A stretch of 64,000 bases of DNA from Planctomycetota bacterium (GCA_016712275.1 JADJRI010000008.1:1-64000); one strand, 5' to 3'; shown: positions 18,030-27,705, counted from the stretch's first letter. Translations and numbers: made by a program. Notes: generated from the letters alone by a model not told the origin.

Positions 18030-20828
18030 TCACTTGCCCAACTTCCGCCGCCGCGTCTTTCGCGCCCGGCGTCGAACACCAATCATCGCAAGCATAAACG
18101 GCGAAACCAACGCTGCGCCGCCGCCGCAGAAGCCGCCGCCGAAATCCGAGGGAATCGGCGGCGTGTCGTCGGCCGAATTCTCATTCGCGCCATTTCCGCC
18201 GTTCGCGTCGGTTCCGTCATTGGCGTCATCGACCGACGATCCATCGTCTGATTCCTCGGCGGATTCATCTGTGTTGTTCACCACGCCGCGCTCGATGAGT
18301 GCAAAAGAACCAAACTGTGCCATTTCAGTTTCAACAGCCAGCTCGCCGTGCAGGAACCGGGCGTCGACCTCATTCCAGAGACCGGTCGCCTCGTCAAAGG
18401 CCAGCACGATCAGCAGCGATGGGGCGACGTGCTCCAGCATCGCCGCCTCACTCTCAAACGGCAGTACAAAGCGCATCGTCGCTGGTGCTGAAAGCTCGAC
18501 GCCCTTGGTCGTGATGGCGATCGGCCCGTTCACGAGTCGACCGGGAAAATCGTTCGGCAGCGGCGCGACCGAATCGCCGATTGCAATCTGCGTGGGCTCA
18601 ACCAATGCACCGGCTCCGCGACAACGGCAAACTGCTCCGGCAGTCCCGACACCTGACCCACCCAGTCGCCGGTGGCGGCATCGAGTGCCATCACAACGTC
18701 ACGAACGCCCGATTCGTTTTCGACCGACAATCGCACGATGGGTGCGTCGTGGAGTTCCACTGCGGCGCGAACGCGCACGACGGCTTCGCCAATCGCCGCG
18801 CCCGGCTCGAACTGCGTTGCAAGTGCGAACGGCAGCTTCGCGCCTTCGACGGCCATTTCCTGCGGGCCGGGAGGCGCTGGCCCGGAACCGTGCTGAGCAC
18901 AATGAGCGCGCTCACACAATCCGCCGCCGTATATGTTCGCTTCTTCACCATCGGCACGTAGCCGCCGCCGGTGTAGACATTCCACGTTGCGCCGATCGTG
19001 TCGCCAATGTGCAATCCGGCCACCGTGCGAACGCTGCCGCTGAAGGGCGCGATCACGCCCGTCGCATCCGTGACACCCTGAATGATCATGCGTCCGCTGG
19101 AATTCTTCGAAAACACCCGTGCCCCCGCGGCAAACGCGCCGCCGCTCGCCCATTTGAATTCCACAGGCTGGCACAGATTGTTATTATTGGCGTCGTCGAT
19201 GGCGACAAGCGTGGCCCAGCCGCTCATCGGAATCGGCGGCAGCTTGCCGATGATCGCGCCGCGATCCACCGGCGTCTGAATGCGCCAGCGCTGTGCGCCA
19301 TTCGGCCCCGGCGATTCGCCCATGAAGTGGCCCTTCATTTCGCTCCAGCAATCCTGATCGCCCTGGCGCGTGCCGGTGACATGCCGGTTGTCGGCGTGGT
19401 TGGAGCAGATCTTGGTAAAGCTGGTCTGCTGGAACATCATGCATGAGGCCTTGTCGCCCCCCGCCGCAAACACGGGGTTCGACCCGCCGACACCCGCGGC
19501 ACAATGCGTGTCGTCGTCATCTTCATATTCATCCCGCAGCAGCATGCCATAGTGGCCGAATTCGTGGTTGTACACCCGGTGATTGTTGCTGCGCGACATG
19601 TTCATGTGGCTGCTTCGCCAGCAGCACAGATCGTGCTCGCGCCAAAATCCGTCGCCCGGCCAGTCGACATTGGCCCGCAACGAGGCGTTCGCATTCACCT
19701 GAAAGTCCGATTCGTCCCACTTTCGCATGTCGTCGAAGACATCGACGCGCTCGATGAGCATCTGCCCGTCGGTCGCGTTGTAGAAATACTCAGATGCCTT
19801 TTGCATGTCGCTCGCGAATTTCCCAGCTCCGGCGGCGAAGCATCCCATTCGAGCGACGCCACAAGATGCAAACCGATGTAGCTCGCATCGCGCCGAAGGT
19901 TCAGCACGTAGGCCCCGTTCGGATCGTTCACCACCATCGGCGCAAATCGCGGATTGTCTCCGTTGGCGTCATACGACAGCGGCAAGCTTGTGTTATAAGC
20001 CCGGTATTTCCAGTTTTGATCGCTTCCCTGATTGTGCGACCCGCGCTTGCTCCGGCTCTCATGCACCATCGCCCGCGCGACAATCGTCGAGCCGGCCGCC
20101 AACGGCGGGTTGATGGTGATATACCCGTTGGGGTTGGTTCGCTCGGGATACAAGACGCCATCGACAAACACCTCGGCATCGTAGGCGCTGTCGCCGCTCG
20201 CGCTCATCACCCGAATGCGGGTGCCTTCCGTCAGGCAGTACATGACATCCTCATACACGAAATACTCCTGATTCGCGTTCGCGGGGTAATTCGCCGTCTC
20301 CCAGATCGGCACGATGCCGCTGTCGTCGAGTACCACGATGCGCACCTTGGTATCGGTGAGAAAGGCGTTGGGATCGATGCCGGTGTTGATCTCGACGTCG
20401 AATTCGCCGTTGGCATCCGTCATCCCCGTGCCCATGTCCACATCGAAGAAATGCGCGGGCGGGATGTTGTTCGGGTCGCACGAGAATGTCTGCGTCATGA
20501 CTTTCAGAATCACCTTGATCGGCTTATTGGCGACCGACCGCACCACCCCGCCGCAGGTTTCGCGAATCTGTCCGCGGGCATAGGACGGCAGCAGAAATCC
20601 CGGCGGCAACTGCGGCGGCGGCGTACAGGGAATGCCCGGCGGCGTGGGCGGCGTCACCACCACCCCGCCACCGCCGATCGGCGGCCTCGGCCCCTGACCG
20701 TTGTTCGGCTCCGCGAATGCACGCGAATGCATGCACATCGCGACGACTGCCGCCGCGACAAGCGGCCGAAACGAAGTCCTTCGGCATGTGGGAAACATTC
20801 GGGGGGTTCCTGCGCTCTTCGTAGCCAT
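18030..20828 (-). CDS. Large secreted zinc metalloprotease with C-terminal sorting tail (three frameshifts)
   Basis: The four coding pieces join into one protein of about 930 residues; breaks fall near 19850, 18895 and 18600. A signal peptide (LVAAAVVAMCMHSRAFA) is followed by a Pro-rich linker and beta-rich domains. The zinc site NHEFGHYGMLLRDEYEDD lies near residue 425, and an Ala/Asp-rich linker leads to the tail. The tail has CGGG, a hydrophobic run and an Arg/Lys cluster (GVRRRARKTRRRK), which looks like a membrane sorting signal. AAGGAG precedes the ATG. The substrate is unknown. A gene for the sorting enzyme is not in the window. Confidence 0.8.
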
Positions 20829-21224
20829 TGTCACCTTCTCCTTGTTCTTGGCGGAGCGGGTGCGAGCCGCGCTGCGTCCGGGAGATATGCGATGGAACGC
20901 TGCGATCTACACTGATGGATTCAAAATCGCCGAATCAAACCGAAATGCGGACGTGGAATCCTTCGCCCGACCCCCGCAGCCGCATCTCCAACCCCCATCG
21001 CGCTACCGACGGGCCGCATCAAACTGGGGCATGGCAAATTTCGGCTTCATCCAAGGGTCACATCACGGTGGCAAAAAACCCGGCCGCCTGGGTACAATGG
21101 ACCAGCATGTACCGATGATGGAGCGGGTTGCGACGGGTCAGGATTGTCCACAAACGACAAACAGGCATCGGGCGATGCCGCCCTTGCGCGCAAGCCCGGC
21201 ATCGACGGCTGCCGGAGGATCAAC
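20829..21224. other. Divergent intergenic region
   Basis: About 395 bases between the metalloprotease and the Asn-rich lipoprotein. I see no credible gene. Near the right end, the hairpin GGCATC-GGGC-GATGCC and the palindrome CTTGCGCGCAAG form a structured leader just before the ribosome binding site of the lipoprotein gene. No known riboswitch consensus fits. Confidence 0.4.
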
Positions 21225-21980
21225 ATGACAAAACGAAATTCGCGCCCGCACACGCTCGGCCTTCGATTGCTGGCCCTCGCCATCGCCCTCCCGCTTCTCG
21301 GCGCGGAGTGTCCCCCCACCTCGAACAACAACAATGCCAACGCCAACGGCAATCAGAACGCCAACAACAACAACCAGTCCAACAGCAACACCTCGGCCGA
21401 TGATCTGCCCTTCACCGAATTGACCGGCACCGAGCGCATGGTCGAACTCATCCGCGAAGGCATCGGCACGGACAACTCGCGCATGCGCGACGAGGAGTTC
21501 ACCGCCACCTACACCCTCACGCCCACCACCTTCGACACCCGCGACATCTTCATCAACAACCAGCCCTCCACCGCCATCTTCGGCGACATCACCGGCATGG
21601 CCCACTGCACCTATGAGGAGTCCGGCACCGACATCGACACCACGCTCATGTGCGCCACGACGAGCTACGACGGCAGCGTCGAATGGGATACGCAGATCAC
21701 CGGCAGCTACGACTATTTTCCCGCTCTCGGCACTGTCACCCTCACGCTCCACGCAACCGATGTCAGCAGCCCCGAATACATCGTCACCTTCTCCACCCCC
21801 GGCTGCCCCGAACTCGATAGCATGGACCCGAGAAATTACGCATGGCAGGGCCCCGGACAGGGCGTCTGGGGCTTCGTCGACATCGTGCTGGAGAACGGCC
21901 ACTTTGAAGACCGTGTCGAAAACCCGCTCGACGATGAACGCGGCGCAGCCGACTTCTTTGAGATTGAGATCAACGGGTGA
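21225..21980 (+). CDS. Lipoprotein with Asn-rich linker
   Basis: A 251-residue lipoprotein: signal peptide LLALAIALPLLGAEC with a lipobox Cys, then a low-complexity Asn/Ala/Gly linker of about 35 residues, then a beta-rich domain containing five Cys-bearing or Thr-rich strands (GDITGMAHCTYEESGTDI, YDYFPALGTVTLTLHATDV). I do not recognise the domain. The GGAGG site five to six bases before the ATG sets the start. Asn-rich linkers after the lipobox are common in planctomycete surface lipoproteins. Confidence 0.75.
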   Translation: MTKRNSRPHTLGLRLLALAIALPLLGAECPPTSNNNNANANGNQNANNNNQSNSNTSADDLPFTELTGTERMVELIREGIGTDNSRMRDEEFTATYTLTPTTFDTRDIFINNQPSTAIFGDITGMAHCTYEESGTDIDTTLMCATTSYDGSVEWDTQITGSYDYFPALGTVTLTLHATDVSSPEYIVTFSTPGCPELDSMDPRNYAWQGPGQGVWGFVDIVLENGHFEDRVENPLDDERGAADFFEIEING

Positions 21981-22003
21981 AATCGGTTGCCGCGCCGGAC
22001 CGC

Positions 22004-22927
22004 CTAGACGCCGGCGCGACTCCTCGACACGAGCGCGTTGGCCTTCATGGAAGGGCCGACCGCCGCATGAAGGGTCGCAGCGCTCCCCGTTCCCGCCATC
22101 TTGGCCCGCATCGCCCCGGCGGCTTTCGTCCCGAAGTTCACCGTCAAAATAGGGCTCACCGCCCCCCGCCGATCGGCCCGCTGGCCCTGAATCGTGTACT
22201 CCACGCTCTCCACCCCGGCCGGCAGATCATCATCTACAAACGTCTTTTTTCCGACAATGCCCAGAATCGTAAACGCGCTTTCGCCCGACGTCGCGCCGGG
22301 TGCCATGCCGACGGCCTTTCGCGTCGGCATGCGCATGTCGCCCGGGCGTGCCGGGCCGCTCCCCGCGTGGTGTCCGGCCCCCGTGCCGGACGGCGCATTC
22401 CGCACGGCCGCCGCGACGGATGATTCGCCAGATTCCGTCGCCACCGCCATCGGCCCCAGCCTGCGCCGAACAATATAACTCGTGCCGCTGGTTCCCGCCG
22501 GGTTCGAACATTTCCACGTCAGTGTCAGACTGCCGTCATTCGCCCCCAGCGCGGCCGCGAGGCGCTCCGGCTGGCTCGGCGGCGGCGCTTTCGATTTCGC
22601 GGCGGGCGGAGCAATTTGCGCCGCGTTGTAAACGGTGAGCGGGTTCTTGGCCGCGCCGCCATAGGCCCGAATCAGCCGCACCGCCTCGGACGCCTCGCGC
22701 GTCGCGACGCGGTAGGAGGCCTGCGTCTTGACGGCTGCCGCGAGATACGCCTGCCGCGCCTCCTCCAGCGCCAGCGCCTCATTGGCCAGCTTGATGACGG
22801 CAATGCCAAAGGCCTCGGCCTGACCCACTGTCAGCCCAATGTCACCCGCATTCGCCTCCCACACCGGGGCATGGGCCTGCGCCCAGCGAAGAAAGTCGGA
22901 TCGTCTGCCAGTCGGAAAGGTGCTCAT
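22004..22927 (-). CDS. Fibronectin-III-like conserved protein
   Basis: A 307-residue protein. The N-terminal half is helical (SDFLRWAQAHAPVWEANAG, ALALEEARQAYLAAAVKTQ, EAVRLIRAYGG). Then comes a Pro-rich linker, and from about residue 125 a fibronectin type III-like domain (DGSLTLTWKCSNP, SYIVRRRLG, GVESVEYTIQGQRADRRG). Proteins of this design recur in planctomycetes with no assigned role. It has no signal peptide. The start is the Met of MSTFPTGRR, with GGGG before it. Confidence 0.6.
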   Translation of the reverse strand: MSTFPTGRRSDFLRWAQAHAPVWEANAGDIGLTVGQAEAFGIAVIKLANEALALEEARQAYLAAAVKTQASYRVATREASEAVRLIRAYGGAAKNPLTVYNAAQIAPPAAKSKAPPPSQPERLAAALGANDGSLTLTWKCSNPAGTSGTSYIVRRRLGPMAVATESGESSVAAAVRNAPSGTGAGHHAGSGPARPGDMRMPTRKAVGMAPGATSGESAFTILGIVGKKTFVDDDLPAGVESVEYTIQGQRADRRGAVSPILTVNFGTKAAGAMRAKMAGTGSAATLHAAVGPSMKANALVSRSRAGV

Positions 22928-23157
22928 ACACCCCTTCGTCGGCTGGCGGATGGCCCGACTTGCGTTGCGTATGAACCGGTTTGGCGATCGCATCAATCCA
23001 TCTCCCGCCGCGAAGGACGAGACCGCGCAATTCATGCAGGAAGTCGCGGATTCAAACCATCCAAAACCCGTCTGGTGGGACCAAAAAGCAGGATTGATCC
23101 ATCAGATTTGGGATTTGGTGGTTCAAAGTGCGAACTCGATCTACGCAAACTACTGAA

Positions 23158-24097
23158 TCATGGCTTCTTCGATGCGAGAGGATACCGCCGCATTAAACTT
23201 GGCAACAAGCTGGCCGAAAGACCATCCAAATCTGCAAAGAGCGTTGCCCGTGAAATGCCCAAGGCGTCAAGCGTGTCGCGAATCGCGCGCTTCGAAGTGT
23301 TGGGAACTCTATATGTTTGAAGTACTGGTACTCCGTGGCCGTCCAAAATGTGCGTTAATACAAGCGGCACTTGGTCTGCGCGATGAAAATCGCCAGGCGG
23401 GACCGGCAAGGGGCACGTCTGGCGTCACGGGGTGTATCGTGAACCAACCTCGCTGTGCAGCCAGTCTTGCGAACTTGCGAGGCGGTGCAGAGGCTAGGGG
23501 ATACCGGCAGGTATGCTGAAACCTGCACTCTTTTTCTTTGCGAAATCGATCATCAGCAAATGCCTGCTCGGCCAATCGATCCACCGCCTTATTAATACTG
23601 AATTCAATTCCCGGTGAGCCGCGCGCCCCATCCAAATAACTGCATGAAAAATTCGTTGTCTGCTTTGGATCGTGCGCGATGCGAGTGAATTCAGTCAGCG
23701 CGCCAGAATTGAGCACCCATATCTCACCGTCGTACGCGTCATTCTTATCGCTGTGTTCGACAGCAAAGAACGCGGCGGCTAGAAGACTTCGAGACCAATC
23801 GAGAAGCCGCGTGGCTGCGCCATAGTGTTGCATCAGCGCGAGCCACTCGTACCAAGATTTGTCTTCGGGACAGCTTGAATGGACCGAGTGCGCGTAATCT
23901 CGGAATTCATGTCCGACCATGGCCTCGAAGCCACATTTGATCGCGCCGACGTCAATTGACCTGATGGTGGCAGGACGGAAGGCTTTCGGGATCGGTGGGT
24001 TTGTCGTGGATTGCCCGCGATATAGCCAGTCGCCTCGACAATGTTCCTCGGCGAGATGCACTACCTGTGCGATGTTAGTAATCACTTTTGCAATCAT
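23158..24097 (-). CDS. FRG-domain protein (frameshift near the C-terminus)
   Basis: About 310 residues once the break near 23405 is repaired. FRG marks are clear: WLYRGQS near residue 25 and LMQHYGAATRLLDWS near residues 88-102, followed by AAFFAVEH and GEIWVLN. FRG proteins are found in phage-defence and toxin-like loci; the biochemical activity is not settled. The C-terminal part continues as ILDGHGVPVLQTYRVP and a helical end. It is the last gene of the tail-repeat array and starts about fifty bases after copy A of the repeat. Confidence 0.8.
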
Positions 24098-24147
24098 GCA
24101 CTACCACTTGCTATATCGCTAAATCGCCAGATCACCAGATCACCAAA

Positions 24148-24276
24148 TCAGTACACCCCCTGCACCACCGCCTGCTGCATCCCCGAATAGGGCCACTCGT
24201 TGGCGCAGCCTGCCAAGGGGACCTTCGGGCACGGCGGTGTACGCTTGCATGCGTTGCGCTCGAGAAATCAGGGCAT
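24148..24276 (-). repeat. LuxE 3'-end repeat, copy A
   Basis: On the minus strand it reads as the last 43 codons of the LuxE-like gene, FLERNACKRTPPCPK to SGMQQAVVQGVY plus TGA, with one early stop where the complete gene has Arg. Identity to the complete gene is high but not exact. It lies just after the stop of the lipoprotein gene, in a different frame, and just before the FRG gene. Confidence 0.85.
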
Positions 24277-24292
24277 AGGAAATATCACCTCG

Positions 24293-24724
24293 TCAGTACG
24301 ACAACCTTTCGAAAATGACTTCAAACGGCCCACTGACATTATCTGTCAACATGTCCGGATGATAAATGCTCATTTTGGTACCGACGAGAGTCCCATCTTG
24401 TTGTTGAATCAGATCGAAGCGGTATTCAAAAGAGCTGCCGCCACCAAGGTCGTCTTCATAGAGAAAGACGACTCGGTCACCTGTAAAGGTGGGCTGGGTT
24501 GAAGTGAACTCGTTGTCTGAGTCTCGTTCAAAATCGCAATCTGTTCTAAGCTGGGTGGGCTGCCCGTTCTCGAAGAGCATGCAATCCGAGTATCCCTGCT
24601 CTTGCGAAGTAACCCTCCAAACGCCATTCATATCAGAGGGTGCAGTAAGCCGGGTCGGCACAATCGTATCGCAACCTGCAGCCATGAAGTGAAGCAACAG
24701 CGGAATCGTGAGAGTCGCTTTCAT
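24293..24724 (-). CDS. Small lipoprotein
   Basis: A 143-residue protein with a lipobox signal peptide (TIPLLLHFMAAGC) and a compact beta-rich body (MNGVWRVTSQEQGYSDC, GDRVVFLYEDDLGGG, FEYRFDLIQQQDG). The layout resembles small planctomycete lipoproteins that fold like a lipocalin, but I assign no function. GAGGGA before MKATL decides the start over a Met four codons earlier. It is one of the inserts of the tail-repeat array, between copies B and A. Confidence 0.65.
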   Translation of the reverse strand: MKATLTIPLLLHFMAAGCDTIVPTRLTAPSDMNGVWRVTSQEQGYSDCMLFENGQPTQLRTDCDFERDSDNEFTSTQPTFTGDRVVFLYEDDLGGGSSFEYRFDLIQQQDGTLVGTKMSIYHPDMLTDNVSGPFEVIFERLSY

Positions 24725-24748
24725 GTGTTCCCTCATTCAGAATTCGTA

Positions 24749-24817
24749 CTAGTACACTCCCTCTACCGCCGCCTGCTGCATCCCCGAATAGGGCCGCACG
24801 TTGGCGCAGCCGTCGCA
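24749..24817 (-). repeat. LuxE 3'-end repeat, copy B
   Basis: Twenty-two codons matching the LuxE-like C-terminus, CDGCANVRPYSGMQQAAVEGVY, ending in TAG instead of TGA and with several silent changes. It joins unrelated sequence upstream, so it is shorter than copies A and D. Confidence 0.85.
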
Positions 24818-24828
24818 ACTCATTGTAC

Positions 24829-25104
24829 CTATGGGGGCTCCCGGTCGCGAAGCTCCATGCGTTTGGGCACCTCTCGGATCGGGCCGCCCGGATACCAGAG
24901 GTCCTGCGGAATGCCCTCGCAAGGATAAAGACCGGTGAAGGGCGTGTGCCACGCGGAATGGCAAACGCTTCGCCAGAAACGCAGCGGACCCGCTTTCTCC
25001 TCGAGCTGGTTCCAGAGCGCCGTGTCGCGCAGCCAGCCTTCCGGCAAAACCTCTTCCGGATGGGCGTGCGCTTCCACGACGGTCTTTATCTGGTCCTTCG
25101 GAGG
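24829..25104 (-). pseudogene. Coding fragment without start, unknown family
   Basis: An open frame of about 90 codons reads like real protein (GWLRDTALWNQLEEKAGPLRF, SVCHSAWHTPFTGLYPCEG, GGPIREVPKRMELRD) but has no start codon with a ribosome binding site and overlaps the end of the next gene. It may be the C-terminal piece of a larger enzyme carried into the array and truncated. I could not name the family. Confidence 0.45.
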
Positions 25105-25481
25105 TTAACGGTTGCCGCGCCGGAATCATGGTTGGGATTTCCCGTCCAGCCGGGTTGATGGACGATGTCCGTGAAGTGGCACGAGAGGCCGATCATGGCG
25201 ATGAAGACACCGAGGGCCAACGCTCTCCGAGTGCGCTTTTCCTTGATCAGGAGCAGAACGAGCATGAGACAGGGGCCGAGGATCAGCCACTGGGTGCGCG
25301 GCTCGCCGGAATAACAGAGATGCTCGTTGGCCCCATAGGCGATGACCATGCCGAGCGCGGCTAGCACCGGCGCCAGCAGGAGCGACAGCGCCGGCGGCCT
25401 GCGCTTTTTAAGAATGATGATGGAGCCGATCGCGAGAGCCGCGAACGACAAAAGAAGGATTGCATGAATGGTGCCAATCAT
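25086..25481 (-). CDS. Small four-helix membrane protein
   Basis: A 131-residue polytopic protein with about four membrane segments (IHAILLLSFAALAIGSIII, LSLLLAPVLAALGMVIAY, WLILGPCLMLVLLLI, ALALGVFIAMIGLSC). GGAG eight bases before the ATG fixes the start, about 25 bases after the stop of repeat copy C. No family is recognised. It is an insert of the array between copies C and B. Confidence 0.65.
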   Translation of the reverse strand: MIGTIHAILLLSFAALAIGSIIILKKRRPPALSLLLAPVLAALGMVIAYGANEHLCYSGEPRTQWLILGPCLMLVLLLIKEKRTRRALALGVFIAMIGLSCHFTDIVHQPGWTGNPNHDSGAATVNLRRTR

Positions 25482-25503
25482 TGAGGGCGCTCCATGCGGC
25501 ACA

Positions 25504-25566
25504 TCAGTACACCCCCTCCACCACCGCCTGCTGCATCCCCGAATAGGGCCGCACATTGGCGCAGCA
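25504..25566 (-). repeat. LuxE 3'-end repeat, copy C
   Basis: Reads CANVRPYSGMQQAVVEGVY plus TGA in the reverse strand, the closest match to the end of the complete LuxE-like gene. It begins about twenty bases after the stop of the WG-repeat gene and is in another frame, so it is not its C-terminus. Confidence 0.85.
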
Positions 25567-25586
25567 GGCTCCCATGCGCAGACGCA

Positions 25587-26570
25587 TCAACTCGTGGGCT
25601 TCCAAATCCACTTGCCATTCATATCCATGTAGCCCACCTTCCGGTCCTTCGTCACGCGCCACATGCCAAACTCCACCTCATCGCCCCAATCGATGGTCGG
25701 TGCCACAATCCAATGTCCGGCAAGGTCGATCAAGCCGAACTTTCCATTCTGTCGAACAACTGCGACTTTTTCGCTGAGCGTGAAGGGATAGGCCTCGTCG
25801 AATTGCGGCTTGATGACAAAAGCGCCGGTTCGGTCGACGTAGCCCCACTTGCTATTCAGTTTCGCTGGATCAATGTCGCGGTAATAATCGAACATCCGCT
25901 CAAGAGTCGGCACGTCAATGTCGCCCAGTGCCCACCTCGTGGATTTGGGGCTGGCACGGCGCTGTTTTGCAGTGGACTCGGGCACGACCCGGCCGGTTCG
26001 GTCGAAGTAGATCCAGTCATAGTAATATCCGACATCAGCGAATTTGCGGTGCAATTGGCTCGCCCACGTCTCTGTTCCGATGGCTGCGACACCATTGGCA
26101 AACCCCTGGGTGCGGTCATGCATCGGTTCAATGACGAACTTGTCGTTCTCATTGATCAAGCCCCATCCTTTGTCAGTTGCAATGACCGCCACGCCTTCGC
26201 GAAACGGATATGCAACACCATATTTGGGTTCGATGTACCAATTCCCCGTGCGGTCGATGTAACCCTTCAACCATTCCCCCGGCCTGGACGCCACGGCGTA
26301 CTTCCCGACAAAGTGCGTGAACATCTGGTCAAACTTCGGCTCGATGACAACGCGGCCATTCTTGTCGATGTATCCGTCCTTCCCATTAACCTGCACACTG
26401 AACAGAACGGGAAGGGGTTCCTCAGCCTTGAAATCGAATTCCGCTGGAATGCTTGTGGCAAGGTGAATTCGTGTTGGAGATATCGGGAAATAAATGGCCA
26501 AAGCGAAGGCCAGCAATACGAGCAATGCAATGGCCCAACGCTGCACAAATGGTTTCTTTCGATTGTTCAT
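25587..26570 (-). CDS. WG-repeat (KWG) protein with membrane anchor
   Basis: A 327-residue protein with an N-terminal membrane segment (WAIALLVLLAFALAIYF) and at least five WG-type repeats, each with a G-Y/L-I-D-x-x-G core (GYIDKNGRVVIEPKFD, GYIDRTGNWYIEPKYG, GLINENDKFVIEP, GYVDRTGAFVIKPQFD, GLIDLAGHWIVAP). These beta-hairpin repeats bind partners in many surface proteins; the ligand here is unknown. The ATG lies a short distance past repeat copy D; a TTG nine codons earlier is the alternative. Confidence 0.8.
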   Translation of the reverse strand: MNNRKKPFVQRWAIALLVLLAFALAIYFPISPTRIHLATSIPAEFDFKAEEPLPVLFSVQVNGKDGYIDKNGRVVIEPKFDQMFTHFVGKYAVASRPGEWLKGYIDRTGNWYIEPKYGVAYPFREGVAVIATDKGWGLINENDKFVIEPMHDRTQGFANGVAAIGTETWASQLHRKFADVGYYYDWIYFDRTGRVVPESTAKQRRASPKSTRWALGDIDVPTLERMFDYYRDIDPAKLNSKWGYVDRTGAFVIKPQFDEAYPFTLSEKVAVVRQNGKFGLIDLAGHWIVAPTIDWGDEVEFGMWRVTKDRKVGYMDMNGKWIWKPTS

Positions 26571-26600
26571 TATGAAATTGGCCAGCAACCGCTGCAAATC

Positions 26601-26720
26601 CTAATACACGCCGTCAACCACCGCCTGTGCATACCTGCAAACGACCGCACGTTGGCCGCAGCCGTCCCACGGGTAATTCGGGCAGGGGGGCGTTCGCTTG
26701 CACGCGCCGCGCTCGACACA
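26601..26720 (-). repeat. LuxE 3'-end repeat, copy D
   Basis: About forty codons: ERGACKRTPPCPNYPWDGC match the complete gene, then a one-base insertion and a small deletion scramble the middle, and QAVVDGVY plus TAG restore the end. The most diverged copy. It follows the antitoxin gene of the HigBA pair. Confidence 0.8.
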
Positions 26721-26729
26721 GTGCACGGA

Positions 26730-27137
26730 CTAACGGGAATCGGCCCGGCTGCGCGCCATTCGGCCGGCCCGCGGACCCCGCTTCGGTTTCCGCCTCGACG
26801 TGGCGCCCCGCGACGGCTGGGTGAAAATCGACTGCACGACGGCCGGCTGCGTCTTCACCACTTGAATCATCCGCAGCGCCGCATCGCTCGGCTCGCGCAC
26901 ACCCTGTTCCCAGCTTTGGATCGTCTTGGTCGAAACGTTCAGCGTCGCGGCGAACACGGCCTGCGACATCTTCAGCTTCCGGCGTAGTCGTGACACTTCG
27001 GCGGCGCCAACCTTCGGCGGCGGCGCGGGCAGCGTGATCGTCTTCAGCGTGATCTGCCCCTTCGAATGAGCAATGCTGTCTTCAAGCCCGGCCTGAAGCT
27101 GTTGAAAGACGCTCATGTTTTCATATTTGTCGCTCAT
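26730..27137 (-). CDS. higA: HigA-type antitoxin with helix-turn-helix
   Basis: A 135-residue XRE/HigA-family antitoxin. The helix-turn-helix spans about residues 47-100 (AAEVSRLRRKLKMSQAVFAATLNVSTKTIQSWEQGVREPSDAALR in two adjoining parts). The C-terminus is Arg/Lys-rich. It overlaps the toxin gene by four bases (ATGA), with the toxin first, the higBA order, and should repress the shared promoter. Confidence 0.85.
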   Translation of the reverse strand: MSDKYENMSVFQQLQAGLEDSIAHSKGQITLKTITLPAPPPKVGAAEVSRLRRKLKMSQAVFAATLNVSTKTIQSWEQGVREPSDAALRMIQVVKTQPAVVQSIFTQPSRGATSRRKPKRGPRAGRMARSRADSR

Positions 27138-27503
27138 TTTCTCTTACGTCCTCGCTGAAAGGCGGCGAGGGCCTCATTGCGAGTCTCCTCCGCCAAACGC
27201 TGTAGTATCTTCTTTTCCGCCGGAGAAAGATCGTCCTTTTCGTCCTTTCCGTAGATCGTTATGAAGTCGATCCGCTCGGCCTCGGGAATATTGAGGTAAA
27301 TGACCCGTGCGCCGCCGCGCTTTCCCTTGCCTCGTGAAGCGTCTGCCGTGCGAATCTTGCGAAGCCCGCCGCACGCCGGCATGACGTCTCCCCGCAGCGG
27401 GTCGGCCATCAGCTCATTCTGAAGCCGCCGAAGGCCTTTCGTCATGCAGCCTCAGCTTTACGCGAGCCGTGAAGATGCGGGTTTCCACGAAGGTCTTTTT
27501 CAC
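27134..27503 (-). CDS. higB: HigB/RelE-type toxin (frameshift near the N-terminus)
   Basis: Toxins of this family cut mRNA on the ribosome. The family start KKTFVETRIFTARVKLRL is encoded from a GTG, then one extra base near 27439 shifts the frame to LRRLQNELMADPL, GLRKIRTADASRGKGKRGGARVIYLNI and the closing helix. An internal ATG would give a 103-residue product lacking the first strand and helix. The basic and aromatic residues of the RNase surface (RVIYLNI, DFITIYGKDEK) are present. Confidence 0.75.
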
Positions 27504-27516
27504 TATCCCACCTGGT

Positions 27517-27545
27517 AGTATAGCATATCAAACGTAGAGAGGCAA
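27517..27545 (-). promoter_or_regulatory. Predicted higBA promoter
   Basis: On the reverse strand TTGCCT and TATACT are 17 bases apart, a good sigma-70 type pair. The predicted transcript start lies only a few bases before the GTG of the full-length toxin, so that message would be nearly leaderless. Imperfect dyads around the -10 box could be the HigA operator. Confidence 0.5.
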
Positions 27546-27705
27546 ATCCATTCCCACTGCTTTTTCTTCCCCGCCGCCCTTTTCCCGCCTTCCTGGTTTC
27601 TTTATCCAACATCCGCCGCTCTTTCGGCGGTTCGGCGTTTTCAAATTTCGGCGTTTTCCAATTCGCGAAATCACCAACACCTGTCTGCCAACGTCTTTTG
27701 GCGGA

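Noticed and set aside
21130..21224. Cyclic di-GMP or other riboswitch before the Asn-rich lipoprotein
   Set aside because: Two hairpins are present, but the conserved GEMM bases and spacing do not match.
24148..26720. Integron attC sites
   Set aside because: The tail repeats resemble attC in position, but I see no paired core sites (GTTRRRY), no long imperfect palindrome and no integrase gene. Their conservation follows the codons of the LuxE-like C-terminus.
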